Shown here one piece after another: positions 15,874 through 25,264 of a stretch of DNA of 34,210 nucleotides (position 1 is the stretch's first letter; every line of letters begins with the position of its first letter). This DNA is from Alphaproteobacteria bacterium (GTDB taxonomy: Bacteria > Pseudomonadota > Alphaproteobacteria > Rhizobiales > Xanthobacteraceae). The DNA is taken from positions 1-34,210 of the forward strand of contig VGEP01000047.1 in the NCBI GenBank assembly GCA_016869215.1, given 5' to 3'. The notes beneath the pieces are model-generated. The model searched no databases, had not been told where the DNA came from, and saw only the letters and a program-made list of their open reading frames with translations. Both the position numbers and the translations under genes were made by a program.

Positions 15874-16545
15874 CTATCCCTGCGCGAGCCGCAACGCGTC
15901 CTCGCCGGAAACCGGCCGGTCGAACGGCAGCGCCGCGAAGTCGGCTTCGCCCACCAGCGCGTCTTCCAGCAGCTTGTGATACTGCCGCCGCGGCACCTCG
16001 ATCGCGCCGAACGTCATCAGATGGGCGGTGACGAACTGCGTGTCGAGCAGTGCGAAGCCACCGGCCTTCAGGCGCGCCACCAGATGCACCAGCGCGACCT
16101 TCGATGCGTCGCGCGCGCGGTGGAACATGCTTTCGCCGAAGAACGCGCGGCCGAGGCTGACGCCATAAAGCCCGCCGGCGAGCGCGCCGTCCTCGTAGGC
16201 CTCGACGCTGTGGCAATGGCCGATCTCGTAGAGCTTGCCGTAGAGCGTGCGGATGCGGACGTTGATCCAGGTCCGCGCGCGGCCCGCCTGCGGCGCGGCG
16301 CAGCCGTCCAGAACGCCCGCGAAGTCGCAATTCACCCGCACTTCGAATTGGCCGGAGCGCACGGTGCGCGCCAGCCGCGAGGGCACATGGAACCCGTCCA
16401 GCGGAATGACGCCGCGTAGCGGCGGCTCGATCCAGTGCAGGCCCGGATCGTCCGCGCTTTCCGCCATCGGGAAGATGCCGCAGGCATAGGCCTTGAGCAG
16501 CACTTCGGGCGTGATCTCGATGAATGCGGTGTCGCGGCTGGCCAT
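15874..16545 (-). CDS. aat: Leucyl/phenylalanyl-tRNA--protein transferase
   Basis: This 223-residue enzyme attaches Leu or Phe from aminoacyl-tRNA to proteins with N-terminal Arg or Lys, creating N-degrons that ClpS recognises. Signatures are [10 protein letters not shown] near the N-terminus, [26 protein letters not shown] (in two parts), the catalytic-core stretch [19 protein letters not shown], and [16 protein letters not shown]. The ATG at 16545 (MASRDTAF) fits the family length; an upstream start adds 18 odd residues. It is divergent from the copper module at 16621 and convergent with the DUF2155 gene. Together with clpS at 6502 it completes the bacterial N-end-rule pathway's recognition branch. 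Confidence 0.96.
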   Translation of the reverse strand: MASRDTAFIEITPEVLLKAYACGIFPMAESADDPGLHWIEPPLRGVIPLDGFHVPSRLARTVRSGQFEVRVNCDFAGVLDGCAAPQAGRARTWINVRIRTLYGKLYEIGHCHSVEAYEDGALAGGLYGVSLGRAFFGESMFHRARDASKVALVHLVARLKAGGFALLDTQFVTAHLMTFGAIEVPRRQYHKLLEDALVGEADFAALPFDRPVSGEDALRLAQG

Positions 16546-16620
16546 GGTGATGCAATGTAGCGCGTGGCGGCTTGGCTGCAAAATTTCTCGGCTTGCCACG
16601 GTTCGTGGTATTGTTCCGTC

Positions 16621-17004
16621 GTGCTTCGCCGCTCAACTCGCCCTTCGCTGCGCCGCGCGCTGGCCGTGGCCGCAGCCTACGTCCTGGTCCTGCAAGCCAT
16701 GCTGGCCGGGTTCGCGACCGCGCTTGCCGTTGCGAAGGCGGCCGGCGGCGACCTGAGCGTTGCCATCTGCCATGGTGTGCAGGACGCCGGGCAGGCTCAG
16801 GGCGGAAGCAATCCGGCCGATGGCGTGCCGTGCGCGCACTGCGCGCTTTCGGCGTCGGCGCACGCGGTTCTGCCCGAGCCGCCCACGGCCTACGCGGCGC
16901 TGCCCGAAGCGGCTGGCGCTGTTGCGGCGGTAGAAGCGCAGGCGGCCAGGGCGCCGTTTGCGCCACGCGACGGGCCGGCGCGCGCGCCGCCGGATATTGC
17001 CTGA
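16621..17004 (+). CDS. DUF2946-type protein of a copper module
   Basis: The frame gives 127 residues from a GTG at 16621 ([15 protein letters not shown]). No ribosome site is clear, so the start is uncertain. A basic N-terminus and a hydrophobic segment (residues 12-40) look like a signal anchor. Then come AICHG and [11 protein letters not shown], whose Cys/His residues resemble the metal-binding motif of DUF2946 proteins, and an Ala/Pro-rich tail. DUF2946 genes commonly accompany CopC/YcnI genes, and here YcnI follows 75 nt later. A short inverted repeat CCACG-GTT-CGTGG (16596-16608) lies just upstream and could be an operator. Confidence 0.7.
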   Translation: MLRRSTRPSLRRALAVAAAYVLVLQAMLAGFATALAVAKAAGGDLSVAICHGVQDAGQAQGGSNPADGVPCAHCALSASAHAVLPEPPTAYAALPEAAGAVAAVEAQAARAPFAPRDGPARAPPDIA

Positions 17005-17079
17005 ACGATCCGACTGCCGATGCGTGGCGCTTCTTGCGCGCCGCGCGCTCCGTTCATGCAAAATCGAAAGAGCTATCCC

Positions 17080-17607
17080 ATGATCCGTCTTGTTTCTGCC
17101 GTCGCCATTGCGGTCGCGGCGATGTCGTCCGCCAACGCCCATGTCACGCTTGAGCGCCAGGAAGCCCACGTCGGTGCGCCATACAAGGGCGTGCTGCGGG
17201 TGCCGCACGGCTGCGAGGGAACGGCGACTGTCACGCTCCGGGTGCGGATTCCGTCCGGCGTGATCGGCGTCAAGCCGATGCCGAAGCCCGGCTGGACGCT
17301 GACCACGGTCACTTCGAAGTACTCCAAGACCTACAAGCTCTATCACCGCGACGTGTCCGAAGGCGTCACCGAGATCAACTGGTCCGGCGGCAAGCTCGCC
17401 GATGCCTGGTACGACGAGTTCACGTTCATTGCGGTGCTCGCCTCCGACCTCGAAGCCGGCAAGACCATTCATTTTCCGGTGGTGCAGGAATGCGAGAAGG
17501 GCGTGCACCGCTGGATCGAGATTCCCGCGGCGGGCAAGTCGCGTTCGGATTATCCGGAGCCCGCGCCGGAGCTTCGGCTGCTGCCGGCCGCTGCACCCCG
17601 GCATTGA
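17080..17607 (+). CDS. YcnI-family (DUF1775) periplasmic copper-binding protein
   Basis: This 175-residue protein starts at the ATG at 17080, although an ATG at 17056 is possible. The signal peptide ends at SANA (residue 20), leaving His21 as the mature N-terminus. YcnI proteins use that N-terminal His, with a conserved Glu and Trp, to bind Cu(II) in a mono-histidine brace; HVTLERQEAHVGAPYKG and the later INWSGG fit this. The domain continues through LRVRIPSGVIGVKPMPKPGW and HFPVVQECEKG. It lies upstream of the CopC-CopD fusion with a 7-nt gap, the same pairing as ycnI-ycnJ in Bacillus. It likely passes copper to the CopD partner. Confidence 0.93.
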   Translation: MIRLVSAVAIAVAAMSSANAHVTLERQEAHVGAPYKGVLRVPHGCEGTATVTLRVRIPSGVIGVKPMPKPGWTLTTVTSKYSKTYKLYHRDVSEGVTEINWSGGKLADAWYDEFTFIAVLASDLEAGKTIHFPVVQECEKGVHRWIEIPAAGKSRSDYPEPAPELRLLPAAAPRH

Positions 17608-17614
17608 TCGCGCA

Positions 17615-19183
17615 ATGCGCGCGATCGCGATCCTGATCGCAATCGCCGCCGCGCTCGCCAACGCGGGCGCGGCGATGGCGCATGCCTCGCTCACCGGCAG
17701 CGAGCCGGCCCACCGCGCCGTGGTGCCGGAGCCGCCCCGCGCGGTCACGCTGACGTTCAATGAGCCGGTGTCGCCCTTGACGCTGCGCCTGGTGCGGCCG
17801 GGCGGGGAGGCGGGCGACCTGAAGGACATCGCGCTGCGCGGCAACGGCCTCGTCGTCGCGCTGCCGGCGGCGCTCGGCGAGGGCACGCATCTTGTGAGCT
17901 GGCGCGTCGTCTCGGCCGACGGCCATCCGGTCGGCGGCACGCTCTTGTTCTCGGTCGGCCAGCCGAGCGCGCAGGAGCCGGAAGGAGGCGCTGCGCCGGA
18001 CAACAGGTTGCGCGGCGCGATCTGGCTTGCGCGGCTCGCGATCTATCTCGGGCTGTTCGGCGGCGTCGGCGGCGCGTTCTACGCCGGCTGGATCGCTGCC
18101 GGTTCGCTCGCCGGAGGCGCGCGCCGTGCTGTCGCCGCCATGCTGGAATGCGGGATCGTCGCGGCCCTGCTGTCGGTCGGGTTGCAGGGCGCGGATGCGT
18201 TGGGGCTCGGCCTGTCCGGGATCAAGGATACGCGGACCTGGGCCACCGGTTTCGGAACGTCGTACGGGGTCACCGCACTGGCCTCGGCGGCAGCAATGCT
18301 CGCGGCGCGCCTCACGCTCGATTCGCCGAGCCGCCGCTGGTTTTCCGCGGTGGCGCTCGCCGGAACGGGCGTTGCGCTCGCCGCAAGCGGGCATGCCAGT
18401 GCGGGGTCCCCGCAGTGGCTGATGCGGCCCGCCGTGTTCGTCCATGCTGTGTCGGTGGCGTTCTGGACCGGCGCGCTGCTGCCGCTGGCGTCTGCGCTCC
18501 ATGCACACCGGTTGGACGAACTGCGGCGCTTTTCGCGCGCGATTCCCTTGCCGCTTGCGGCGCTCATTGTGAGCGGCGCAATTCTGGCCGCCGTGCAGTT
18601 GCGTGAGTTCGGTGCACTATGGACGACGGACTACGGCGTGATACTCGCAGCAAAGCTTATCGCGGTCGCAGCGCTCCTCGTGCTCGCGGCGTTCAACCGC
18701 CGCGCAACCGCGGGCGTGCTGACGGGTGACGAAGGCGCAAGCCGCCGTATCGCCACAGTGGCGCGCACGGAAGCAGTCATCGTCATGGTCGTGCTGATGC
18801 TTGTGGCGTCGTGGCGCTTCACGCCGCCGCCGCGGTCCCTGATCGACGCGGCGCACGCGCCGCTGCAGGTCCACCTCCACGGCGGCACGGCGATGGCGGA
18901 CGTCAAGATCGAGCGCAACCGCGACGGCAGCCGGCGCGTGACCGTGGTCGTGCTCGATGGCCAGTACGGGCCGCTCGCATCCAAGGAAGTGACCGTGATT
19001 CTTGCCAGGCCGGATGCCGGGATCGAGCCGCTGCGGCTGCGCGCGCGCCACGTCGAGGCCACCGTCTGGTCGGTCGACGGAGTCGACATCCCGCTGCCGG
19101 GCCGCTGGAACCTGCGGGTCGATATTCTGATCGACGACTTCGAAAAGGTGGCCATCGAGGACGCAGTGGAGCTAGCTCGTTGA
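17615..19183 (+). CDS. CopC-CopD copper-resistance/uptake fusion with YtkA-like C-terminus
   Basis: This 522-residue membrane protein resembles YcnJ. A signal peptide ends at AMA (residue 22), giving mature N-terminal His23. With Asp102 and His104 in SADGHPV this makes the Cu(II)-only site of CopC. After a short linker (residues 116-130) there are about eight membrane helices (about 131-420), the CopD domain. The remaining ~100 residues (LQVHLHGGTAMADVKI through WNLRVDILIDDFEKV) look like a YtkA-like periplasmic beta domain. The start at 17615 was chosen for the signal peptide. It probably imports copper supplied by YcnI. It converges on the slipin gene with 12 nt between stops. Confidence 0.92.
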   Translation: MRAIAILIAIAAALANAGAAMAHASLTGSEPAHRAVVPEPPRAVTLTFNEPVSPLTLRLVRPGGEAGDLKDIALRGNGLVVALPAALGEGTHLVSWRVVSADGHPVGGTLLFSVGQPSAQEPEGGAAPDNRLRGAIWLARLAIYLGLFGGVGGAFYAGWIAAGSLAGGARRAVAAMLECGIVAALLSVGLQGADALGLGLSGIKDTRTWATGFGTSYGVTALASAAAMLAARLTLDSPSRRWFSAVALAGTGVALAASGHASAGSPQWLMRPAVFVHAVSVAFWTGALLPLASALHAHRLDELRRFSRAIPLPLAALIVSGAILAAVQLREFGALWTTDYGVILAAKLIAVAALLVLAAFNRRATAGVLTGDEGASRRIATVARTEAVIVMVVLMLVASWRFTPPPRSLIDAAHAPLQVHLHGGTAMADVKIERNRDGSRRVTVVVLDGQYGPLASKEVTVILARPDAGIEPLRLRARHVEATVWSVDGVDIPLPGRWNLRVDILIDDFEKVAIEDAVELAR

Positions 19184-19195
19184 AGTTAAGCCCAC

Positions 19196-19954
19196 TCAGG
19201 CCTTGGTCAGCTTCTCCATCAAATTCATCGGCAGCGGGAACACGATGGTGTTCGAGCGCTCGCCGGCGATGCTCTGCAGCGCCGTCAGGTAGCGGAGTTG
19301 CATGGCCTCCGGGCGGGCGGCGAGGATTTCGCCTGCCTGGGCGAGCCGTTCGGCGGCCTGGAACTCGCCCTCGGCGTCGATCACCTTGGCGCGGCGGATG
19401 CGCTCCGCTTCGGCCTGCCGGGCGATGGCGCGCACCATGGTTTCGTTGATGTCGACGTGCTTGAGTTCGACGATCGATACCTTGATGCCCCAGATGTCGG
19501 TCTGCTCGTCGAGGATGCGCCGGATGTCGTTGTTGAGCTTCTCGCGTTCCGCCAGCATCTGGTCGAGATCGTGCTGGCCCAGCACCGAGCGCAGCGTGGT
19601 CTGCGCGAGCTGGCTCGTGGCCTCGTCGAAGTGCTCGACCTGGATAATCGCCTTCTCGGGATCGAGCACGCGGTAATAGACCACGGCGTTGACGCGGACC
19701 GAGACATTGTCCTTGGAGATCACGTCCTGCGGCGGCACGTCGAACACCCGCGTGCGCAGGTCGACGCGCACCATCTGCTGGATGAACGGGACGATGATGA
19801 CGAGGCCGGGACCCTTCACCTTCCACAGCCGGCCGAGCAGGAACACCACCGCGCGCTCGTATTCGCGCAGGATGCGGATCGAATAGCCAAGCAGGAGCAG
19901 CACCGCGACGATCGGAATGGCGACGCCGAACCAGTTCGCGAAATCGGACCACAT
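19196..19954 (-). CDS. Slipin / SPFH-domain membrane protein
   Basis: This 252-residue protein of the stomatin-like (slipin) branch of the SPFH family has an N-terminal membrane helix (residues 9-30). The SPFH domain follows: [44 protein letters not shown], then [22 protein letters not shown] coiled-coil-like segment with [17 protein letters not shown] follows at about 180-205. It would form membrane-microdomain oligomers. The gene starts 37 nt after the end of the NfeD gene on the same strand, the standard slipin-NfeD pairing. The terminal NLMEKLTKA is typical. Confidence 0.95.
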   Translation of the reverse strand: MWSDFANWFGVAIPIVAVLLLLGYSIRILREYERAVVFLLGRLWKVKGPGLVIIVPFIQQMVRVDLRTRVFDVPPQDVISKDNVSVRVNAVVYYRVLDPEKAIIQVEHFDEATSQLAQTTLRSVLGQHDLDQMLAEREKLNNDIRRILDEQTDIWGIKVSIVELKHVDINETMVRAIARQAEAERIRRAKVIDAEGEFQAAERLAQAGEILAARPEAMQLRYLTALQSIAGERSNTIVFPLPMNLMEKLTKA

Positions 19955-19991
19955 GCTGACCTCCTCAATGGCGTGCGGACGCTGCCGCCCG

Positions 19992-21377
19992 TCACGCCTC
20001 GACGTAAAGCGTGAGCCCGTCGCGGCGCACGATCCGCACGGTAGAGCCGGCCTTCAGCGGCGCCTCGCTGCGCGCCGCCCAGATCTCGCCTTCCGTCCGA
20101 ACGTGGCCGCTGTCGCCCTGCCAGTCGACGACCTGGCCGGTCTCGCCTATCAGCCGCTCGCCGCCCATGACCGGCGGCCGTCGCCGCGCCTGCAGGGCGG
20201 CTGCGACCACGCCGAAGACCAGCAGGGCGGTGGTGAGCGTCGTTCCAACGACCAGCGGCAGCGAAACTGCGACCTCGATGTCGCTGCCCGCGCCTTCGAA
20301 CAGGAAGTAGGCGCCGGCCGCGAACGCCAGCACGCCGCCGATGCCGAGCACGCCGATCCCCGGCGTGAACGCCTCGCCGACCATCAGGCCGATGCCGAGC
20401 AGCAGCAGGCCGAGCGCGCCGTAGTTCACCGGCAGCGCCGACAGCGCAATCAGCGCCAGGATCAAGCTGATGCCGCCGACCGTGCCCGCGACCAGCGATC
20501 CGGGGTTCCAGAACTCGAGAATGATGCCGTAGATGCCGACCATCAGCAGGATGAAGGCGACGTTCGGGTTGGAGATCACCGAAAGCAGCCGCGTACGGAA
20601 ATCCGGCGTCAGCGTCACGATTTCCGCGCCCTTCACCGTCAGCGTCTGCTCGCCGCCCGCGACCGCGACCTTGCGGCCGTCGATCCTGGCGAGCAGGTCT
20701 TGAAGGCTCACAGCGGTGGTGTCGACCACGCCTTGCTTCGCCGCTTCGTCTGCGGTGAGCGTCGCCGCCTCGCGTACCGCCTTTTCGGCGAACTCGACGT
20801 TGCGCCCGCGCAATTGCGCGAGGCTGCGAAGGAGCGCGACCACGTCGTTGATCGCCTTGGTCTGGGCGGTGGTCTGCTGCGGCTGCGCCGGCTTGTCGTC
20901 CTTGCCGGGCTGGCGCTGCGGCTGCGGCAGGCCGGGCAGGCCGCCGATCTCGATCGGCGTCGCCGCGCCGAGATTGGTGCCGGGCGCCATCGCCGCGACA
21001 TGTGCCGCATAGACGATGAAGGTGCCCGCGGATGCGGCCTGCGCGCCGCTTGGCCCGACATAGACCACGATCGGGACCGGCGATGCGACCATCTGCTTGA
21101 TCAGGTCGCGCGTCGCGCTGACGAGACCGCCCGGCGTGTCGAGGCGCACGATCAGCGCCGCGGCCTGGTCGGAGCGCGCCATCGCGATGGCCAGTTCGAG
21201 CTGACGCACGGTGGACACGCCGATGGCGCCGGAGACTTCGGTAACATACACGCGGGCCTTGCCCTGGCCGGGCGCCGGCGCAGCCAGGGTCAGCGCGAGG
21301 ATTGCCGCCGCGAACGCTGCAAACGCCGACAAGACCCAAACCCGGGCGCGCGGCGGAGGGGCTGTGGTTCGAACCAT
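19992..21377 (-). CDS. NfeD-family membrane serine protease (ClpP class)
   Basis: This is a 461-residue long-form NfeD. The ATG at 21377 (MVRTTAPPP) follows GCGGGGA. After a signal anchor (residues 12-34), the ClpP-like protease domain contains TPGG (81-84), the nucleophile Ser116 in AASAGTF, and [12 protein letters not shown]. Lys174 in KAINDVV is the probable catalytic base; a Gln/Pro/Lys-rich insertion (about 145-172) lies before it. Four to five membrane helices (about 270-405) and a C-terminal OB-fold NfeD domain (GETGQVVDW through [13 protein letters not shown]) follow. Relatives cleave stomatin C-termini; its partner slipin is encoded next. Confidence 0.94.
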   Translation of the reverse strand: MVRTTAPPPRARVWVLSAFAAFAAAILALTLAAPAPGQGKARVYVTEVSGAIGVSTVRQLELAIAMARSDQAAALIVRLDTPGGLVSATRDLIKQMVASPVPIVVYVGPSGAQAASAGTFIVYAAHVAAMAPGTNLGAATPIEIGGLPGLPQPQRQPGKDDKPAQPQQTTAQTKAINDVVALLRSLAQLRGRNVEFAEKAVREAATLTADEAAKQGVVDTTAVSLQDLLARIDGRKVAVAGGEQTLTVKGAEIVTLTPDFRTRLLSVISNPNVAFILLMVGIYGIILEFWNPGSLVAGTVGGISLILALIALSALPVNYGALGLLLLGIGLMVGEAFTPGIGVLGIGGVLAFAAGAYFLFEGAGSDIEVAVSLPLVVGTTLTTALLVFGVVAAALQARRRPPVMGGERLIGETGQVVDWQGDSGHVRTEGEIWAARSEAPLKAGSTVRIVRRDGLTLYVEA

Positions 21378-21503
21378 GCGTCCCCGCAAGATGCCGGAAT
21401 GCGCGACGCGCCCGCCATCAGGCCGGCCGCATCCGCGCTGCAAGTCATTAAATAGGAACTGTTGCGGCGGCGTCCAGCGCCCAGGCGCGTGCCGCGGCGG
21501 TCT

Positions 21504-22856
21504 TCAGCGGTCCATGCCGCCTTCGGCGAGGAAGCGTTCGAGCCAGTGGATGTGATAGTTGCCGTCGATGATGTCCTGCGTGCGCACCAAACGCTGGAAC
21601 AGCGGCAGCGTGGTCTCGATGCCGTCGACCACAAATTCGTCCAGCGCGCGCTTGAGCCGCATCAGGCATTCGGTGCGGGTCTTGCCGTGCACGATCAGCT
21701 TGCCGACCAGCGAGTCGTAGAACGGCGGGATCGCGTAGCCCTGATAGACCGCCGAATCCACGCGCACGCCGAGGCCGCCCGGCGGATGGTAGGACGCGAT
21801 CCGACCCGGCGACGGCAGGAAGGTCCGCGGGTTTTCGGCGTTGATCCGGCATTCGATGGCGTGGCCGCGGAATTCGACCTCGCTCTGGGCCGCGGGCAGG
21901 TTGCCGCCGGCGGCGACGCGGATCTGTTCGAGCACGAGGTCGATGCCGGTGATCATTTCGGTCACCGGGTGTTCGACCTGGATGCGCGTGTTCATCTCGA
22001 TGAAGTAGAAGCGCCCGTCCTCGAACAGGAATTCGACGGTGCCGGCGCCGACGTACTGCAATTCGCGCATCGCCTTCGCCACCGTCTCGCCGATGACGTC
22101 GCGGGCCGCGGTGTTGAGCGCGGGCGAGGGGCTTTCCTCCAGCACCTTCTGGTGCCGCCGCTGCAGCGAACAGTCGCGCTCGCCGAGATGGATGGCGCCG
22201 CCGCGGCCGTCGCCGAACACCTGGATTTCGATGTGCCGCGGCCTCTGCAGATACTTTTCGAGATAGACCGCGTCGTCGCCGAACGCCGCCTTGGCCTCGG
22301 CGCGGGCGGTGGCGAGCGCCATCGCAAGCTCGTCCTCGTGGTGGGCGACCTTCATGCCGCGGCCGCCGCCGCCGGCGGCGGCCTTCACCAGCACGGGAAA
22401 GCCGATGTCGCGGGCGATGGCGAGCGCGTCGGAGTCGGTCGTCACGCCGCCGTCGGAGCCGGGCACCACCGGGATGCCGAGGCGTTTGGCGGTGCGCTTG
22501 GCCTCGATCTTGTCGCCCATCAGCCGGATGTGCTCGGCCTTGGGGCCGATGAAGTGGATGCCGTGCTCGGCCAGGATTTCGGCGAAGCGCGCGTTCTCGG
22601 ACAGAAAACCGTAGCCGGGATGGACTGCGTCGGCTCCGGTGATCTCGCAGGCCGCGAGCAGGGCCGGGATGTTGAGATAGCTGTCGCGCGCGGGCGGCGG
22701 GCCGATGCAGACGCTCTCGTCGGCGAGCCGCACGTGCATGGCGTCGGCGTCGGCGGTGGAATGCACCGCGACGCTCGGAATGCCGAGTTCCTGGCAGGCG
22801 CGCAGCACCCGCAGCGCGATCTCGCCGCGATTGGCGATCAGGATCTTGTCGAACAT
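21504..22856 (-). CDS. accC: Acetyl-CoA carboxylase, biotin carboxylase subunit
   Basis: This 450-residue enzyme carboxylates the biotin on AccB with bicarbonate and ATP, the first step of malonyl-CoA synthesis. It is full length: [19 protein letters not shown] at the start, the ATP-grasp glycine loop GGGGRGMK, the [14 protein letters not shown] active-site segment and ECRINAENP. The C-terminal [12 protein letters not shown] is intact. It starts 31 nt after the accB stop, in an aroQ-accB-accC order on the minus strand. The NfeD gene follows 126 nt downstream on the same strand but is probably a separate unit. Confidence 0.98.
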   Translation of the reverse strand: MFDKILIANRGEIALRVLRACQELGIPSVAVHSTADADAMHVRLADESVCIGPPPARDSYLNIPALLAACEITGADAVHPGYGFLSENARFAEILAEHGIHFIGPKAEHIRLMGDKIEAKRTAKRLGIPVVPGSDGGVTTDSDALAIARDIGFPVLVKAAAGGGGRGMKVAHHEDELAMALATARAEAKAAFGDDAVYLEKYLQRPRHIEIQVFGDGRGGAIHLGERDCSLQRRHQKVLEESPSPALNTAARDVIGETVAKAMRELQYVGAGTVEFLFEDGRFYFIEMNTRIQVEHPVTEMITGIDLVLEQIRVAAGGNLPAAQSEVEFRGHAIECRINAENPRTFLPSPGRIASYHPPGGLGVRVDSAVYQGYAIPPFYDSLVGKLIVHGKTRTECLMRLKRALDEFVVDGIETTLPLFQRLVRTQDIIDGNYHIHWLERFLAEGGMDR

Positions 22857-22887
22857 GGCATCTCGCCGCGGCGCGTCCGGGGCATGC

Positions 22888-23340
22888 TCATTCGATGATC
22901 ATCAGCGGCTCGCCGAATTCCACCGGCTGGCCGTCCTCGACCAGGATTTTCGTCACCGTGCCGGAGCGCGGCGCAGGAATCTGGTTCATCGTCTTCATCG
23001 CCTCGACGATCAGCAGCGTGTCGCCCGCGACCACCTTGCTGCCCTCGTCGACGAACGGCATCGCGCCCGGCGAGGGGCCGCGGTAGGCGGTGCCGACCAT
23101 CGGCGACGTGACGGCGCCCGGATGCTTGGCGGGATCGCCTGCAGCGGGCTTCGCGGCTCCGGCGGATGCGGCCGCCGCCGCCGCTGGGGCCGCTGCGACC
23201 GATACCGCCGTTGCGCCGCGCCCGACGCGCACGCGGAAACCGTCGCGCTCGATTTCGATCTCGGTGAGGCCGGTTTCTTCCAGCAGCTTCGCCAGTTCGC
23301 GGATCAGGTCGCGGTCGATGGCGGGCTTATCGTCGGACAT
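22888..23340 (-). CDS. accB: Acetyl-CoA carboxylase, biotin carboxyl carrier protein
   Basis: This 150-residue carrier has an N-terminal helical domain (residues 1-42), an Ala/Pro-rich linker (43-72) and a biotinyl domain (75-150). The biotinylated residue is Lys116 in EAMKTMN; Thr follows instead of the textbook Met, a variant I recall from other alphaproteobacteria. The family thumb region ([12 protein letters not shown]) is present. The ATG at 23340 gives the usual MSDDKPAID start. It lies 16 nt after the aroQ stop and 31 nt before accC, so all three are probably one operon. Confidence 0.97.
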   Translation of the reverse strand: MSDDKPAIDRDLIRELAKLLEETGLTEIEIERDGFRVRVGRGATAVSVAAAPAAAAAASAGAAKPAAGDPAKHPGAVTSPMVGTAYRGPSPGAMPFVDEGSKVVAGDTLLIVEAMKTMNQIPAPRSGTVTKILVEDGQPVEFGEPLMIIE

Positions 23341-23356
23341 GATGCCTGGTCCGCAC

Positions 23357-23824
23357 TCAGCGCTTGCGCGGCGCGGCCGTCGCGGCGAGGCCGTCGATGG
23401 CGAGCGCATAGCCGTCGATGCCGAAGCCGCAGATCACCGCCTTGGCGGCGAGCGACACATAGGAATGGTGCCGCCACGGTTCGCGCGCGTGAATGTTGGT
23501 GATGTGGCACTCGACGGTCGGCACGCCGACAGCCTTGATGGCGTCGTGCACGGACACCGACGTGTGGGTGAGGCCGGCGGGGTTGATCACGATGCCCGCG
23601 GCCTTGTTCGCGCCGGCCTCGTGAATCCAGTCGACGATCTCGCCCTCGTGGTTCGACTGCCGGAACTCGACGGCGAAGCCGTGGGCGGCGGCGGCCTTGC
23701 GGCACAGCTTCTCGACGTCCTTCAACGTCGCGCGGCCGTAGATCTGCGGCTCGCGCGTGCCGAGCAGGTTCAGGTTCGGGCCGTTCAGCACGTAGACGGT
23801 CTTGTTCCGGGTCGATTTGGCCAT
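23357..23824 (-). CDS. aroQ: 3-dehydroquinate dehydratase, type II
   Basis: This 155-residue enzyme converts 3-dehydroquinate to 3-dehydroshikimate in the shikimate pathway. The catalytic loop [18 protein letters not shown] carries Tyr29. [30 protein letters not shown] and [18 protein letters not shown] hold the substrate-binding Asn and His/Arg residues. It is the first gene of the aroQ-accB-accC cluster. The N-terminal MAKSTRNK is a short basic extension. The promoter should lie in 23825-23966. Confidence 0.97.
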   Translation of the reverse strand: MAKSTRNKTVYVLNGPNLNLLGTREPQIYGRATLKDVEKLCRKAAAAHGFAVEFRQSNHEGEIVDWIHEAGANKAAGIVINPAGLTHTSVSVHDAIKAVGVPTVECHITNIHAREPWRHHSYVSLAAKAVICGFGIDGYALAIDGLAATAAPRKR

Positions 23825-23966
23825 GTCGATTTACGCCACGTCCGGCGCCTGCGAAGGATCGCCCCGGCGCGGCCGAATCCGCCGCCGCGCCAACGCGTTA
23901 CAAGACTTATAGGCACCTGCCCCGGAAAGGGGAAGCCCAAGGCCCGGCGGGCGCGGGGCGGGCCGC

Positions 23967-24956
23967 TCAGTTCGTGGCGGCCTTGATGCCGAGCACCTTG
24001 GCGATTTCCGCAACGGTCGCGCGCTGTTTGTCGATCGAGGCCGCGAATTCGGCCGCCGAGCCCGGGATCACCACCTGGCCGGTGGCCTGCAGGCGCGACA
24101 CGATGACGGGATCCGACAGCACCTCTTTCACGTCGCTTGCGATGCGCTCGCGCAACGCCGCGGGCATGTCGCGCGTGCCGAAGATGCCGACCAGGCCATC
24201 GAACGTGAGCTGCGGGAAACCGGCCTGCGCCACGGTCGGCACCCCCGGGATGACCGCCGTAGGCTCGCTGGCGGTGATGGCGAGCCCCTTGATGCGGCCG
24301 GCCTGGATCGCGCCGCGGACGATGGCGTGGGCCGCCCAGTAGAGATGCAACCGCCCTTCGAACACGTCGTTGATCGCCTGCACCGTGTCGCGATAGGGGA
24401 TCTTCGCCATGCTGAGGCCGGAGCTCTTCAGGAACGCCGCGAGCACGAGGTCGGTTGCGCCGGTCACGGTCGCCCAGTTGTATTTGCCCGGCTCCTTGCG
24501 GACGCGGTCGAACAGTTCCTTCAGCGAACCGACGTTCATCGACGGCGGCACGCCGATCGAGATCAGCGTCGCGCTGACGCGGGCGACCGGCGACAGGTCG
24601 CGCGGGTCGTAAGGCAGCTTGGCGTGCAGATAGGGATGGGCCGTGAACGACGACGCCGGCCCGAACAGCAGCGTGTGGTCGTCGCGCGCGCCGGCGAAGG
24701 CGTTGATCGCGACAAAGCCGTCGCCGCCGGGGCGGTTCTCGACCACCACCGACTGGCCCCATTTCGCGGTGAGCTTTTCGGAGATCAGGCGCGCGCCGAT
24801 GTCGGCGCCGGAGCCCGGGCCGAGCGTCAGAATGAATTTCACCGTGCGCTGCGGCCAAGCCGGTGCCTGAGCCTGAGCCGCGGCCGGACCGGACTGCGGC
24901 ATGAACCCGAACGATGCCAGGACGATGGCGCCCATCAGGGCTTTCACGATCTGCAT
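23967..24956 (-). CDS. TctC/Bug-family solute-binding receptor (2 of 3)
   Basis: This 329-residue periplasmic receptor starts at the ATG at 24956 with an excellent GGGGAGGA. The signal peptide ends near PAAAQA (about residue 30). Family segments are FILTLGPGSGADIGARL, VVVENRPGGDGFVAINA, a central IPYRDTVQAINDVFEG and the TVAQAG motif. It is quite different in sequence from the other two Bug proteins here, so it likely binds another ligand. No membrane subunits of a tripartite transporter are nearby. A double hairpin repeat lies upstream (25094-25264). Confidence 0.92.
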   Translation of the reverse strand: MQIVKALMGAIVLASFGFMPQSGPAAAQAQAPAWPQRTVKFILTLGPGSGADIGARLISEKLTAKWGQSVVVENRPGGDGFVAINAFAGARDDHTLLFGPASSFTAHPYLHAKLPYDPRDLSPVARVSATLISIGVPPSMNVGSLKELFDRVRKEPGKYNWATVTGATDLVLAAFLKSSGLSMAKIPYRDTVQAINDVFEGRLHLYWAAHAIVRGAIQAGRIKGLAITASEPTAVIPGVPTVAQAGFPQLTFDGLVGIFGTRDMPAALRERIASDVKEVLSDPVIVSRLQATGQVVIPGSAAEFAASIDKQRATVAEIAKVLGIKAATN

Positions 24957-25093
24957 GGCTGTTCCTCCCCGGAGTGTTCGCGTCGCGCTTGGTTCGCGTG
25001 TTTGGTCCAATGGTCGATGATCGAGGCACGGCTGTAAAGGCGCGTGCGACGTTCTGCGCCGCGCAGCATTCCGCCGGTCGAAATGAATGGGAC

Positions 25094-25174
25094 GCTAGTG
25101 GAGCGGATTTGACATTCGCTACCCACCTTGCCGCGAAGTCGAGAAGCGAATGTCAAATCCAAAGCTCCACTAGC
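25094..25174. repeat. Hairpin repeat A of an inverted pair
   Basis: The left arm (25094-25120) and right arm (25145-25174) are perfect reverse complements apart from a 3-nt AAA insertion in the right arm (about 25161-25163), with a 24-nt loop. The ends read GCTAGTGGAGC and GCTCCACTAGC. It is non-coding. The overall design matches repeat B in opposite orientation. I recall CTAGTGG-ended palindromes as dispersed repeats of Bradyrhizobium relatives. Confidence 0.85.
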
Positions 25175-25184
25175 AAGCATAAGT

Positions 25185-25264
25185 TGCTAGTGGTCCTTTG
25201 ATTCCAACATTCGCAAACAAGCCTGCCGAAACGGGATGCGAATGTTGGAATCGGACCACTAGCA
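25185..25264. repeat. Hairpin repeat B, ending in the dsbA-like stop codon
   Basis: The left arm (25185-25215) and right arm (25237-25264) are reverse complements apart from a 3-nt TTT insertion in the left arm (about 25197-25199), with a 21-nt loop. The ends read TGCTAGTGGTCC and GGACCACTAGCA. The terminal CTA (25259-25261) is the complement of the TAG stop of the DsbA-like gene, and the next codon (TGC, last Cys) is also within the arm. It is homologous to repeat A with paired base changes. Confidence 0.85.

Noticed and set aside
19917-21455. 512-codon plus-strand frame opposite the NfeD gene
   Set aside because: Arg/Asp/His-rich shadow composition and no motifs; the minus strand carries a complete NfeD protease.
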